A stretch of 64,000 bases of DNA from Mesorhizobium sp. Z1-4 (GCF_004000235.1 NZ_RCIO01000001.1:558001-622000), one strand, 5' to 3'; counted from the stretch's first letter, positions 35,569 to 46,012 are shown. The notes: a model not told the origin generated them from the sequence alone. Made by a program: numbers and translations.

Positions 35569-36636
35569 TCAGCGGAGTTTGAACTTGACCTCGCGGTCCC
35601 AGCGTTGGCGCCAGTCAGGCGTCATCTCGGCGATATGCGAATAATCGGGCACGATCGCGTCCTTGGCTAGGTCCAGGTTCAACGTCGGATCGTTCTCCTG
35701 CTCTTCCGTGGCGCTTGCGCCCTCAACCACCGGAATGGAGAAGGTGAGCTGACCGTAGCGACCGGCGTTTTCAGGCGACAGCAGCGTGTTGACGAGGTCA
35801 GAGCAGACCTTCCGCTCGGCGTCGTCAACGCCGTTGGCGACGGTCAGGAAGATGGGGAAGGCGATAGCGCCCTCATCGGGGACGGCGAAGCCAAGCGGTG
35901 CGCCTTCCTCGATCCAGACATGTGCCAGCGAAGAAAACCACGGTGCGATCCAGGCATCGCCCGCCACTAGCAGGTTCTTCAGCGCATCGTTGGAATCAAC
36001 CAGCGCCTTCAGGTTCTCCGCATTGTCCGACCAGGTCTGGAAACCCGGATCCATGTTGCGCTCGTCGCCGCCATTCAACATCGAGGCGACCACCATCATG
36101 CGCGTATCATAGTCGAACATGGTGACCCTGCCGCGATACTCCTCGCTCCACATTGCGGACCAGGAGGTCGGCGGCTCCTTCACGGCATCCTTGTTGTACA
36201 GAATACCGATACCGGACATCTGGTAGCCGACGCCGCGATTGTCCGGCCGACGGAATTTTTCGATCACCTTTTCCATGTTCGGAACAAGAGCGGGATCGAG
36301 CGATTCCCACATGTCGTCGACGTCGCCCTTGGTCATGGAGTCGACATTGAAAAAGCCGCAATGAACCAGCGGATCATCAGGTGTGGTGCGGCGCGCGGCA
36401 ACCATCTTGGGATAGGTGATGGTGTTGTTCGATTCCAGAATATTGATGGTGACGTGCGGGTTTTCTTTCTTATAGGCGTCGATGACTTCCATCGGGACGA
36501 CGCCCTGGTTGGACCCGGCCCAGATGAAGAAGGTGATTTCAACTGGCTCTTGCGCGGACGCTGGCGCAGTGGTGAGCGCGGAGCAGCCCAGCAGGGCCGC
36601 GGCGAGGGCGGTGCTTCGAAATGCGGTTTGCTTCAT
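35569..36636 (-). CDS. periplasmic solute-binding protein (PotD-like)
   Basis: This is a 355-aa protein from ATG 36636, preceded by AAAAGGAG. The signal peptide runs MKQTAFRSTALAAALLG to TAPASAQ. The mature part begins EITFFIWAGSN, as in the PotD/AfuA cluster of receptors. It is the first gene of the operon, followed by ATPase and permeases. Ligand unknown. Confidence 0.88.
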   Translation of the reverse strand: MKQTAFRSTALAAALLGCSALTTAPASAQEPVEITFFIWAGSNQGVVPMEVIDAYKKENPHVTINILESNNTITYPKMVAARRTTPDDPLVHCGFFNVDSMTKGDVDDMWESLDPALVPNMEKVIEKFRRPDNRGVGYQMSGIGILYNKDAVKEPPTSWSAMWSEEYRGRVTMFDYDTRMMVVASMLNGGDERNMDPGFQTWSDNAENLKALVDSNDALKNLLVAGDAWIAPWFSSLAHVWIEEGAPLGFAVPDEGAIAFPIFLTVANGVDDAERKVCSDLVNTLLSPENAGRYGQLTFSIPVVEGASATEEQENDPTLNLDLAKDAIVPDYSHIAEMTPDWRQRWDREVKFKLR

Positions 36637-36723
36637 GACAGACTCCTTTTCGCTCGGACATTGAGCGATTGTCGTTCCCCGACGATGTGGCGGCCCCCAG
36701 CAGGCCGCAGACCCGTTATATGC

Positions 36724-36764
36724 GCAAAAATTCGCTATGGAAATACGCAATTAGCAAAAATTCG
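36724..36764. promoter_or_regulatory. GCAAAAATTCG direct repeats, candidate Lrp operator
   Basis: GCAAAAATTCG occurs at 36724-36734 and 36754-36764, exactly 30 bp apart (about three helical turns), between the divergent solute-binding and Lrp genes. A TACGCA/TACGTA-type element recurs around them. Same-face spacing in an AT-rich divergent promoter fits an Lrp/AsnC octamer site. Confidence 0.6.
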
Positions 36765-36830
36765 TACACAGACTACGCATATCGTCATTTGTGATTGCGA
36801 TTTTCTACGTAAATCGCTATTGGGAGGAAT

Positions 36831-37364
36831 ATGAAGGTGCAGACAAAAAAAGCAGTCTTGGACAAGGTCGACCGGCAGATCATCGCGGAACTGGCGCGGG
36901 ACGGGCGACGCTCCTATCGAGAGATCGCTAGGTCGCTCGAAATCTCCGAAGGCACCGTGCGAACGCGCATGGCGCGCCTGCAGGATGACGGTCTGATCCG
37001 TGTCACGTTGGTCGGCAATCCATTGGCGATGGGCGTCGGCGTTGGCGCAATGATCCTGTTGCGTGTCAAGCCGGGCTATGTGCGCCAGACGGCCAATGCG
37101 CTGGTTGCGTTTCCCAACGTGCGTTTCGTCAGTCTTTCCTTCGGAAAGGGGGACGTCATCATCCAGACCCTGCACAAAGATGTCGCCGACCTGCACCATT
37201 TCGTCAGCGAAACAATTCCAGAGGCTGCGCCGGAAGTGGTGAGCACTGAAACGCTGCAGCTAGCGGAAGTCCTTAAGAGCTCGTGGACCTGGGGCGACTG
37301 GTTCGAATATCTGCGCGGCGATGTGCAGGACGACGACCAACTCCCGCCAGAAACAACGGGCTGA
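36831..37364 (+). CDS. Lrp/AsnC family regulator
   Basis: This 177-aa protein has an N-terminal AsnC helix-turn-helix (LDKVDRQIIAELARDGRRSY, EIARSLEISEGTVRTRMARL) and a RAM-type alpha/beta effector domain at about 65-140. GGGAGG precedes the ATG. It sits divergent to the transport operon and first in the gamma-glutamyltransferase unit, so it probably senses an amino acid or conjugate handled by the locus. Confidence 0.9.
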   Translation: MKVQTKKAVLDKVDRQIIAELARDGRRSYREIARSLEISEGTVRTRMARLQDDGLIRVTLVGNPLAMGVGVGAMILLRVKPGYVRQTANALVAFPNVRFVSLSFGKGDVIIQTLHKDVADLHHFVSETIPEAAPEVVSTETLQLAEVLKSSWTWGDWFEYLRGDVQDDDQLPPETTG

Positions 37365-37397
37365 GCACCGAACAATAGAGGCAAGCAGAGGCAGTTC

Positions 37398-39200
37398 ATG
37401 GCGTTGGTCAACGGAGCGGCATTCACGACCCGGCCGGAAATCCAGGGAACGTTCGGCGTGGCGGCGTCGACGCACTGGCTCGCGAGCGCCGTCGCCATGG
37501 GTGTTCTGGAGCGCGGCGGCAACGCGTTTGATGCAGCCGTAGCGGCAGGATTCACACTGCAAGTTGCCGAGCCTCATCTGAACGGACCGGGAGGCGAGGC
37601 ACCGATCATGGTTTGTCCCGCCGGCAGCCGGCGGCCTCGGGTGATTTGCGGACAAGGAGTGGCGCCCGGCGCTGCCACCATCGAACGCTTCACTGATATG
37701 GGGCTCGACCTCGTGCCGGGCACGGGACTGCTTGCGACCTGTGTCCCAGGTGCGTTCGACGCATGGATGCTGCTGCTACGCGACTACGGCACGATCAGTC
37801 TGCACGAGGCGCTGGAACCGGCATTGCACTATGCCTCCAATGGGGTCCCGGTTCTGCCGCGCATATCGGACACCATAAGTTCGGTCGCGGGGCTCTTCAG
37901 AAACTGCTGGCCGGGTTCGGCGGCGCTCTATCTGCCAGGCGGCAAGGCTCCGGCGAAGGGCACATTGCTGCGCAACGAGGCGGTCGCGGGCACCTATGCG
38001 CGCATACTGGCAGAGGCAGAGTCGGCGGGCGGTGCGCGCGAGCGGCAGATCGAGGCTGCCCGCGCCTGCTGGTACCGGGGTTTTGTCGCAGAGGAAATCG
38101 ATCGTTTCGTTCAGTCGGGCGAGGTTCTGGATGCTGATGGGCAAGCTCACCGTGGTTTGCTGACCGGCGACGACATGGCCCGATGGAGCGCCAGCATAGA
38201 GGCACCTGTCTCCGGCAGCTTTCGCAACTACGAAATCTTCAAGTTCGGGCCGTGGAGCCAGGGACCGGTGCTGCTGCAGCAGCTGGCGCTGCTTGAGGCC
38301 TTTCCGCTCGAAGAGCTGGATCCGACCGGGCCGGAATTCCTGCATCTGGTGATCGAGGCTTCCAAACTGGCCTTCGCCGACCGTGAGGCGTTTTATGGCG
38401 ATCCTGACTTCTCGGATGTGCCCATACAGCACCTGCTGTCCGAGGATTATGCAAACCAGCGGCGCCCGCTGATCACCGAAGCGGCGTCGCATGAACTGCG
38501 GCCGGGAATGGTGGCCAATGAAGACGCCTGGCTGCGCCACCTTTCCGCCGTCAACCAGCGCGACGCGATGTCGGCGGTCGGAGCGGGCGAGCCTACGGTG
38601 GGCGATGTGGTGGCCGAGCGCGGCGACACCGTGCATCTCGACATTGTCGACCGTTACGGCAACATGGTGTCTGCTACGCCCAGCGGCGGCTGGCTGCAGA
38701 GTTCTCCGGTCATCCCGGCACTCGGGTTTCCGCTCGGTACGAGAGCGCAGATGTTCTGGCTCGAACCAGGTCTGCCCGCGTCGCTCGAGCCTGGCAAACG
38801 GCCACGCACAACACTTTCGACGTCGATGGCCTTCAGGGATGGCGAGCCGTACATGGCCTGGGGAACACCGGGAGGCGATCAGCAGGACCAGTGGAGCACC
38901 CAATTGTTTCTTCGTCATGTTGTGGGCGGGAAAAACCTCCAGGAAGCGCTTGAGATGCCGAACTGGCACAGCGACCATTTCCCGGCTTCCTTCTGGCCGC
39001 GCGCGAGCCGGCCAGGCGTGGTTGTCGTCGAGGGACGCACACCACCGGAGACCATCGAAGGGCTTCGCGCGCGCGGCCATGTGGTGGAAGTCGGGCCGCC
39101 ATGGTCCGAAGGCCGGCTTTCTGCGGTATCGCGGGTAGGCGGAAATCTGAAGGCGGCTTCGGACCCAAGGTCCATGCAGGGCTATGCGGTGGGGCGGTAG
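37398..39200 (+). CDS. gamma-glutamyltransferase family enzyme
   Basis: This is a 600-aa protein. The large-subunit start GVAASTHWLASAVAMGVLER and GGNAFDAAVAAGF is family-typical. The self-processing Thr nucleophile lies in GDTVHLDIVDRYGNMVS, followed by PGKRPRTTLSTSM and GTPGGDQQDQW. No signal peptide is present, so it is cytoplasmic, unlike the classical periplasmic Ggt. In this context it may hydrolyse a gamma-glutamyl amide or act as a cephalosporin-acylase-like amidase on the imported compound. Confidence 0.85.
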   Translation: MALVNGAAFTTRPEIQGTFGVAASTHWLASAVAMGVLERGGNAFDAAVAAGFTLQVAEPHLNGPGGEAPIMVCPAGSRRPRVICGQGVAPGAATIERFTDMGLDLVPGTGLLATCVPGAFDAWMLLLRDYGTISLHEALEPALHYASNGVPVLPRISDTISSVAGLFRNCWPGSAALYLPGGKAPAKGTLLRNEAVAGTYARILAEAESAGGARERQIEAARACWYRGFVAEEIDRFVQSGEVLDADGQAHRGLLTGDDMARWSASIEAPVSGSFRNYEIFKFGPWSQGPVLLQQLALLEAFPLEELDPTGPEFLHLVIEASKLAFADREAFYGDPDFSDVPIQHLLSEDYANQRRPLITEAASHELRPGMVANEDAWLRHLSAVNQRDAMSAVGAGEPTVGDVVAERGDTVHLDIVDRYGNMVSATPSGGWLQSSPVIPALGFPLGTRAQMFWLEPGLPASLEPGKRPRTTLSTSMAFRDGEPYMAWGTPGGDQQDQWSTQLFLRHVVGGKNLQEALEMPNWHSDHFPASFWPRASRPGVVVVEGRTPPETIEGLRARGHVVEVGPPWSEGRLSAVSRVGGNLKAASDPRSMQGYAVGR

Positions 39201-39203
39201 CAG

Positions 39204-40220
39204 ATGGCCCGTACAGTCGAATACACCGCCTACGGCCCGGCGCGCGACGTTCTAAAGATCGTTGACCGAGACATTCCGGAGCCGACCGCCGGCAACATTC
39301 TCGTGCGTGTGATGGCATCGGGCGTCAACCCTTCGGACGTCAAGAAGCGGGGCGGCTGGGGCAATGTCGCTTCGCCCACACAGCCGATAGTGCCGCATGC
39401 CGACGGCGCCGGTGTGGTGGAGGCCGTCGGACCGGATGCCGACCCCTCCTGGGTCGGGAAGCGGGTCTGGATTTTCAATGCACAGGGGAGCGCAGGCTAC
39501 GGGCTCAAAGGCGGGCCGGAATCGGGCACTGCATGTGAATACACGGTTGTTCCGCCGACTTGCCTTGCTCCGTTGCCCGATGAAGCGTCCTTTTCGACCG
39601 GCGCATGTCTCGGTGTGCCGGCGATCACCGCACACTATGCGGTGTTCAGCGATGGCCCGGTCAAGGACAAGCTGGTTCTGGTGCAGGGCGGCGCAGGCGC
39701 TGTCGGCGAGCTCGCCATTCAGTTCGCGGCGCGCGCTGGCGCGAAGGTCATGACCACCGTTAGTTCGCCGGCTAAAGCCGAAATTGCGCACCGAGCCGGC
39801 GCGGCGTGGTGCATAGACCGCAAGATGGAAAATGTCACCGAGCGGGTACTCGCCTTAACGGATGGCGGCGTGGACCGCATCATCGAGGTGGATTTTGGCG
39901 CCAATGCCGCGCTGGATGCCAGCATATTGGCCATCGGCGGCTCGATCGCCGCCTATTCCTCTCCTTCGGACCGCCATCCAACGATGCCCTATTACGAGCT
40001 TCAGATGCGCGCCGCCGTCATTCGGCTTATCTCCAACGTTCGCATCCCGAGACCCCGGATCGATGGGGCAATCGCTGCAATCAATGAAGGGCTGAGTGAA
40101 GGCTGGCTTTCGCCGACGATCGCACGCGAATATGCGCTCGCCGACGTCGCGTTGGCACACGAAGCGGTAGAGCACGGTCGAGCTATCGGCCAGACTGTCG
40201 TCGGCGTTCGGACAGCATAG
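39204..40220 (+). CDS. quinone-oxidoreductase-like MDR family enzyme
   Basis: This 338-aa protein is an NADPH-dependent medium-chain reductase: N-terminal GroES-like part (SGVNPSDVKKRGG), then a Rossmann segment VLVQGGAGAVGELAIQFA. The structural and catalytic zinc cysteines of alcohol dehydrogenases are absent, as in Qor. It starts 3 bp after the gamma-glutamyltransferase stop, so it is in the same operon, and may reduce an enone or quinone product. Confidence 0.85.
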   Translation: MARTVEYTAYGPARDVLKIVDRDIPEPTAGNILVRVMASGVNPSDVKKRGGWGNVASPTQPIVPHADGAGVVEAVGPDADPSWVGKRVWIFNAQGSAGYGLKGGPESGTACEYTVVPPTCLAPLPDEASFSTGACLGVPAITAHYAVFSDGPVKDKLVLVQGGAGAVGELAIQFAARAGAKVMTTVSSPAKAEIAHRAGAAWCIDRKMENVTERVLALTDGGVDRIIEVDFGANAALDASILAIGGSIAAYSSPSDRHPTMPYYELQMRAAVIRLISNVRIPRPRIDGAIAAINEGLSEGWLSPTIAREYALADVALAHEAVEHGRAIGQTVVGVRTA

Positions 40221-40247
40221 CCAAAAACTGCCCCAAACCAGGGCGCG

Positions 40248-40275
40248 CTCCGGCACTCCGGCGCGGCGTTCATTT
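40248..40275. terminator. GC-rich inverted repeat between convergent genes
   Basis: CGCG and CCGG segments around 40248-40270 can fold on themselves in both directions, in the 69-bp gap between the convergent MDR and autotransporter genes. There is no T-run, so the call is weak. Confidence 0.3.
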
Positions 40276-40289
40276 GCCGCCGTGAGAAC

Positions 40290-43001
40290 CTAGAACCTGA
40301 CTCCGAGTGTAGCCCTGCCCTTGTGAGCCTGTCCGGCGCTGCCGAACTGACCGCCGTAGCTGAGGTCGAGATTTGCGCTGCCGGGCAGATTGACGCCAAA
40401 GCCCGCCTCAACGATGAGCGCGCTGCCCGACACCGGTGTACCGGAGACCCCGAAAGGCGTGCCGCTGCCGAAACCGTTGGACGCCTGCGGCGCGTTCCCG
40501 AATGTCTGGCGCCAGCCGATGCCGCCCGAAACCGTCGCCAGCACATTGTTGAAGGCGAACAGTGTCTGCGCCCGCACGCCCAACTCGGTTACGGCTGTGG
40601 TGTGCGAGGCCGGCGCCACAGACAGAGCAGCACTTCCGCCCGCCTCACTGAACCTGGCTGTCATAGTGTGCGCGATGCCTGCACGTGCATATGGCGTCAA
40701 TGCCGATCCGCCCCGGCCGAAGGTCGTGTTGACCTCGCCGAATGCCGAGATCGTGCTGGCTCCGTAGTTGCCCGTAAGCGTCTGGTTGATCCCGCCGACG
40801 CTGATATTGCGCGTCGAGGAAACCATGCTGCGGGTGTAGGCCGCCCCCAAGGCAAAACCGGTCCTGCTGCCGCTCCTGCCAACATAAGCGCCAACCGACA
40901 AGTCCGCGCTGGACAAAGACGTGTTGCGCGCGGGAAGCGAAATGCCGGTGTATCCGGCACCGGCGAAGCCGCCGAACAACCAGCTTCCATTGCGCATATC
41001 TGCGCCCGCAAGGAGCCCGCCACCGGTGTTGCTCATTGTGGCGGCATTGGTGTTGCCCGTCAGGTGGGAAAACCCACCGAATGCCGATACCCAGCCCGCC
41101 TTGGAGCGTACCTGCCCACCCATCTGCCTGACGGGGAAATAGCCAAGAGGCTGGATGTTCTCGCCGGCACCGGCAAATGCCCGTTCAATCCGGTCGAGGA
41201 CATCGGAACCCATCCTGATGCCGTTGCCGGAAAGGGCACCCTGGGTCGCTGCGAAACCCTCACCCGAAAGCTGGTCGAGGCCCGCACCCGCCGCTGCGTC
41301 GGAAAGCCCCAGTACCGCGTCATAGACAGTGTTGCCCGCACCCAGGCCAAACACCGCCGCCCCGGCGGCACATTGGTTGGCGCTCATGCCTGTCTTGCAG
41401 AACGACGATGCCGCAAGTTGGGAACTAAGCAGCACGTTCATCGCGTTGTAGCTGAGCGAGAAATTCAGGAAGGCAAAATCATCGGTGACGGCCGGATCGA
41501 AAGTGCCGGTGACGCCGCCTGTCGCGGTGGCGATCGTGTAGGTGCCGGGCGCGTAGGCAGCGCCGTTGTCGGCGCCATTCTCCGGTTTAACATGCACTGA
41601 ACCACCGTTGATCGTGATGGTTCCAGTCGCGTTCAACCGGTCGTTGTGGGTGCCGGCCACAAAGCCACCGTCCTTGATCTCGACCTCATAGGTCGAGCCG
41701 GGCGCGAAAGTGGCATTCACTACATTGGTCGTTCCTATTGAGTTACCCGGGGCAAGCTTGGCGCCAGCGGGTATGTTCAACGCGTTCAGCGTGCCATTGC
41801 CACCCACCGTTCCGCCGGTGATGTTCAGTGCTCCACCGTAGTTCGAATTGATGATCAACGTACCACTGGAGATACCCAGAGTACCGCCGAAGCTGTTGCC
41901 TATGATCAGGGTGCCACCGGTTACAGTCGCGGTTCCAGAAAAGCCGGAGGCGTCGCCCGTAAGCTCAGTCCTGCCCGCCATTTGTTCGATGGAGCCTCTC
42001 CCAGCCGGACCGGAAAGATCTGAAGACAATGTGAACGGCGTCGCTACCCCACCGGTATGATTGAGCACAATCTTGCCGGTTCCGGGCCCGAACTGGATCG
42101 TTGGCGTGTCCAGGATACCAGGCGCGCGTGGAGCATCGCCATCGGCAGCGCCGACATTCAGAAGACCGGTAGCGCCGGCGTTGTAGAGACCAAGTCCAAG
42201 CCTGGTCGTCATCTCCGCCTTACCGCCATCTGATATCGTTAATGTGCCAGTACTCGACTTGGAGCTGAACAGGTCATTGCCACCGAGGTTGACCAGGTTT
42301 GAACTCCAGCGGGAGTTGCTGCCGGTAATGTTGACGCGACCTGTGGCGCCATTTTCCCTGCCAATAATAGCGGTCTGATTCGTGACAAGACCGCCGCCGC
42401 TGACCGTCAGCGCGGCGTTCGTGCCTGCACCCATGAACAGATGTGAGCTGATTGCCCATTTGGAGCCTGAGCCAGTGACGGTTACTTCGCCACCTGACCC
42501 GGCACCGAAAGCGACATACCCGCTGGCCCCGGTGTTTACGGTTCCGCCTCCGGAAATCAACATGGAGCCGGTTCCGCTGCCGCCGACGCGAACGTTGTTC
42601 GAAACGCTCAGCGTGGACGCACCATCGACAGTCACGGTTCCACTGGAACCGGCGTTGACACCCAGATAGCCTTGAGCGGCATTCGTGACTGTTCCACCAT
42701 TTAGGATGTTCAAGGTCCCGGTGCCGGTATCGCCAACCGTCAGAATACCTGCTCCGACATCCAACGGGTTCGCCAGCGTGCCACCGCCTGCACCATTGAC
42801 GCTCTCAACGGCACCGCCGTCGATCGTCACCTGTGCCCACGCGCTGCCGATTGTACTTTGCAGGGCGATCAAAGCCGTGCCGGCAACAAGCCTGCAACGC
42901 ATACGACCGGCTGTTCTTCCGGCTGCTCCTTTGGAGCACTCCGCCACCACGATCACGCGCCCGAGCGCCTTCGACAACATGTGCCGATAAACCCTGTTCA
43001 T
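40290..43001 (-). CDS. autotransporter adhesin with beta-barrel
   Basis: This is a 903-aa protein from ATG 43001. The N-terminus MNRVYRHMLSKALGRVIVVA is an extended signal peptide, followed by a second hydrophobic segment ending SAWAQ. Residues 70-560 are a Gly/Thr/Asn-rich passenger with short repeats of the GGTVTN, GTLTISDGG and GNGTLNALN types, predicted as a beta-helix. The last 270 residues form the translocator barrel, ending in Phe (TLGVRF). It is exported by the type V route and shown on the surface. The neighbouring two-component pair may control it. Confidence 0.9.
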   Translation of the reverse strand: MNRVYRHMLSKALGRVIVVAECSKGAAGRTAGRMRCRLVAGTALIALQSTIGSAWAQVTIDGGAVESVNGAGGGTLANPLDVGAGILTVGDTGTGTLNILNGGTVTNAAQGYLGVNAGSSGTVTVDGASTLSVSNNVRVGGSGTGSMLISGGGTVNTGASGYVAFGAGSGGEVTVTGSGSKWAISSHLFMGAGTNAALTVSGGGLVTNQTAIIGRENGATGRVNITGSNSRWSSNLVNLGGNDLFSSKSSTGTLTISDGGKAEMTTRLGLGLYNAGATGLLNVGAADGDAPRAPGILDTPTIQFGPGTGKIVLNHTGGVATPFTLSSDLSGPAGRGSIEQMAGRTELTGDASGFSGTATVTGGTLIIGNSFGGTLGISSGTLIINSNYGGALNITGGTVGGNGTLNALNIPAGAKLAPGNSIGTTNVVNATFAPGSTYEVEIKDGGFVAGTHNDRLNATGTITINGGSVHVKPENGADNGAAYAPGTYTIATATGGVTGTFDPAVTDDFAFLNFSLSYNAMNVLLSSQLAASSFCKTGMSANQCAAGAAVFGLGAGNTVYDAVLGLSDAAAGAGLDQLSGEGFAATQGALSGNGIRMGSDVLDRIERAFAGAGENIQPLGYFPVRQMGGQVRSKAGWVSAFGGFSHLTGNTNAATMSNTGGGLLAGADMRNGSWLFGGFAGAGYTGISLPARNTSLSSADLSVGAYVGRSGSRTGFALGAAYTRSMVSSTRNISVGGINQTLTGNYGASTISAFGEVNTTFGRGGSALTPYARAGIAHTMTARFSEAGGSAALSVAPASHTTAVTELGVRAQTLFAFNNVLATVSGGIGWRQTFGNAPQASNGFGSGTPFGVSGTPVSGSALIVEAGFGVNLPGSANLDLSYGGQFGSAGQAHKGRATLGVRF

Positions 43002-43303
43002 TCCTGCGTCCCCACGCCCTGCATGCGACGCGCAAAACAGAGTCAAACCGGATCGACGACGCGCACCCAAAGGCGCGCTACCCCAGATTGGGAGGGACAA
43101 TGGAAGCCCCTACCCCGAGGCACAACTCGTTCAAATGTGCTAATTGACGTGACTTGGCGGCCCTGCTAGCCGATTGGACTTATTTGACTTTCCGCCTCGA
43201 TAGCCGGTGCGGTTGCCTGTCCCCCCAGTTAGTACATACGTGCTAATGGCGGCTGCCCTGCACTGCTGCTAGGACGAACCTCGGCCACTCAAGGTTGAGG
43301 AAC
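43002..43303. promoter_or_regulatory. divergent control region with GTGCTAAT elements
   Basis: GTGCTAAT occurs at 43137-43144 and 43240-43247. The second copy is half of an imperfect palindrome at 43229-43246 (arms TTAGTACAT and ACGTGCTAA, 7 of 9 paired). The region separates the autotransporter from the response regulator, so it is the natural place for an operator shared by both. Confidence 0.5.
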
Positions 43304-43927
43304 ATGACCGGTCAGCACATCATCCTTGCGGATGATCATCCGATATTCCGAGAAGGACTGCGCAGGCTGGTTCTGCGCGCCCTGCCGGGTTCGGATGTGC
43401 TTGAGGCAGGGGATTTTGCCAAGGTGATCGCATTGGCGAGCGAAAAGCCCCCGGGGCTTTTCGTGCTTGACCTTCACTTCCCGGGATTTGCCGCTGAAAC
43501 GTCGATCCGTCGCCTCCGCCGCGACTATCCCACAAGCTCGATCCTTGTGATCTCGATGAACGACTCGGACGCCACAATTAAGCGGGTGATGGCGCAAGGC
43601 GCGGACGGCTTCGTTTCCAAAGCGGCAAGCCCGGAAGTGATCGGCAATGCGGTTGCCAGCGTCATCGATGGCGAAATCGTGGTCGTCGATGCCGCCATGG
43701 CCTCCGCTTCGCATATCGACCAGGACGGCGCAGCCACCGAGCGCCTTTCACCGCGCCAGCGCGAGATTCTGACGCATATCTCGCTCGGCCGCAGCAACAA
43801 GGAGATTGCACGGGAGCTTGGCATCTCACCCTACACGGTGCGGGTGCACGTATCCGCGCTGTTCAAGTTGCTGGGCGTCAGCACCCGTGCCGCAGCAGCG
43901 GCGACGGCCAAGGAGATGGGCCTTTAG
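43304..43927 (+). CDS. NarL/LuxR-type response regulator
   Basis: This is a 207-aa protein. The receiver has [13 protein letters not shown] and the phosphorylated Asp in [11 protein letters not shown]. The C-terminal HTH is [20 protein letters not shown] with [16 protein letters not shown]. The start is ATG 43304 or the in-frame TTG 43295. Its stop shares bases with the stop of the convergent hybrid kinase (TTAG), so kinase and regulator are a tail-to-tail cognate pair. Confidence 0.9.
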   Translation: MTGQHIILADDHPIFREGLRRLVLRALPGSDVLEAGDFAKVIALASEKPPGLFVLDLHFPGFAAETSIRRLRRDYPTSSILVISMNDSDATIKRVMAQGADGFVSKAASPEVIGNAVASVIDGEIVVVDAAMASASHIDQDGAATERLSPRQREILTHISLGRSNKEIARELGISPYTVRVHVSALFKLLGVSTRAAAAATAKEMGL

Positions 43928-45747
43928 GTCAGCCTTCCACCCGCAACGGGTGTATCAGCTTCCAGGCAAATGCGGGTCAACGCCGCTCGCAACTCCGGCG
44001 GCGCGACTGGTTTTCCGAGGACCGGGATGCCGGCCCTGTGAATCGCCGAGAGGGTGGCTTCGTCGCTGCGTCCGGTCAGTACGATGGCAGGCAAATGCGA
44101 GCCTATCCGGCCACGGAGTTCGGCTATGATCGTGAGCCCGTCCTTGCCTGTGCCCAGATGCATATCGGTCAGGATTGCGTCGTATTCGCCTCCAATTTCT
44201 TCCTGACCCATCCACGCGGTGACCTTGCAGCCCCACCTTTCCAATAGACTGGCGGTTGCCAGCCGTACCTTTTCATCATCCTCCACAAGGCAGATCCGCC
44301 TGCCGGACAGCGGATGGTTGAGCACCGCGGGCGGCGGGCCGGCGTCAACGGGCGCAACGGGCTCAAAACCGGAAATGAGAACAGATGTGCCGATGCCGAG
44401 TTGCGATGCGAGCGTGACATCGAGGCCAAGCAGGCCTCCGAGGCGCCGAACGATCGACAGCCCCAACCCCATGCCCTCGACGGTCGGAAGGTTTTCGTTG
44501 ATCTCCAGTCGAACATACTCGGAAAAGACTGCCTCCGTATGAGCTGGATCGATACCCGGCCCGGTGTCGGATATCTGCAGGTTGGTGTGCCTTCCGGCTC
44601 GCCGCAGGCCGAGCAGTATCCGGCTTCCGGGCGCATATTTGAACGCGTTACTCAGTACGTTCTGAACCATCGTGAAAAGCAGATTCGGATCGGTCTCGAC
44701 CCAGCATTTGGTGGGTACGAAACGCAGCGTGCAACCGGCCTTCGACGCAAGCTCGCGATTCTGGTGAACAACGCGCCGCATAAAGGCGCCGAGATCGACC
44801 GGTACGGGCCGGGGCTCAACGCCACCGGTTTCGATGCGCGAGATGTCCAGCAGCGATGCGAATAGATTGGTGACGGAATCGACCGATTGATCGACACTTG
44901 CCAGCATTTGTTTCTGTTCGCGCGACAGGCGCGTTGCCTTGAGACTTGCCGTCAGCAGACCAATGGCATGGATCGGCTGCCGCAAATCGTGACTGGCCTG
45001 TGCCAGAAACCGCGATTTGGCGAGGTTGGCCTCCTTGGCCTCAAGATTTGCAGCCTTCAAGCCGGCCAGCGCCACGGTCAGTTCCGATACCTTCGCATCA
45101 AGCGAGAGCGTCAGGTCGTGATTAGCGGTGAGAAACCGATGCATTCTCAGCGCGAGAATTGACAGGATCATTGCATACAGCAGCATCATCAGAGCTATCG
45201 GCAGATCGGCCAGCACCCCGGACTCAACGATGTGAGCCACGCCAAGCACAGGCACTGAGGACCAGATACTCGTGAGTGCGGAGCGAAGAACCGCATGCTG
45301 AGACGAAACCGCGCCCAGCGCAGTACCGCCAAGCGCGAGCGAATAGACCGCCAACAGGTTGAAGCTGCCCGCAGTCACGCCAAGCGCTCCCGCTGCCCAG
45401 ACAAGTCCCACCGCGCCGGTAAGAGCCGTATGGGCATAACCTGCCCGGATGAGGCGCTCGTCGGAATATGCGCCCGTGGCATGCGCGCGGCACAGGAAAC
45501 CGAGCGTAACCGAAAGCAGCAGCATTGCACCCAGCCACAAGAATGGCCAACGCGCTTCCGGCAGCGCCGAAACCATCATGGAACTTGTCAGCAGAACAAC
45601 GCCGACATGGACCATCCAACCCTGGAAGCCCAAGTCAAACAGATAGCGGAGTTGCCAGGGTTCAGTTTTGAGAAATGCACTTTTGCGCACGAAGTCAGTC
45701 TCGGGCGAAGGAGTTTGTGTTTTGCCATCGCCGGAAACTATCGACAA
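43924..45747 (-). CDS. hybrid sensor histidine kinase with C-terminal receiver
   Basis: This 607-aa protein has about six membrane segments in residues 35-210 and then a coiled coil. Next come the H-box [20 protein letters not shown]-box [16 protein letters not shown]-boxes DTGPGID and [15 protein letters not shown] receiver with CLVEDDEKV and phospho-Asp in ILTDMHLG ends the protein. There is no periplasmic sensor domain, so the membrane part or a lipid/redox cue is the likely sensor. It probably phosphorylates the adjacent regulator. Confidence 0.88.
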   Translation of the reverse strand: MSIVSGDGKTQTPSPETDFVRKSAFLKTEPWQLRYLFDLGFQGWMVHVGVVLLTSSMMVSALPEARWPFLWLGAMLLLSVTLGFLCRAHATGAYSDERLIRAGYAHTALTGAVGLVWAAGALGVTAGSFNLLAVYSLALGGTALGAVSSQHAVLRSALTSIWSSVPVLGVAHIVESGVLADLPIALMMLLYAMILSILALRMHRFLTANHDLTLSLDAKVSELTVALAGLKAANLEAKEANLAKSRFLAQASHDLRQPIHAIGLLTASLKATRLSREQKQMLASVDQSVDSVTNLFASLLDISRIETGGVEPRPVPVDLGAFMRRVVHQNRELASKAGCTLRFVPTKCWVETDPNLLFTMVQNVLSNAFKYAPGSRILLGLRRAGRHTNLQISDTGPGIDPAHTEAVFSEYVRLEINENLPTVEGMGLGLSIVRRLGGLLGLDVTLASQLGIGTSVLISGFEPVAPVDAGPPPAVLNHPLSGRRICLVEDDEKVRLATASLLERWGCKVTAWMGQEEIGGEYDAILTDMHLGTGKDGLTIIAELRGRIGSHLPAIVLTGRSDEATLSAIHRAGIPVLGKPVAPPELRAALTRICLEADTPVAGGRLT

Positions 45748-46012
45748 CTGTGGGCACGAACCGGCCGCTTCCCTTCGCTTGGAAGCTCGCCGAGGAAATT
45801 TTCTTAGCCGAAGATATTTTTCGTCACCAACTATGCAATTGGCCGCACCGGCTTCTCATGTCGGACACTCAGACTTTTTTTCTACTTAAATCAAAAGCCG
45901 ACAGCGTAGCGCAACGCCTAAAGAAATAGCATCGAACCGCGAATTTCATGCTCCGTCGTGTAACACGGCAACCTGCCACGTGACGCAACTGGCCAACAAT
46001 TGCCGGCGCCTA

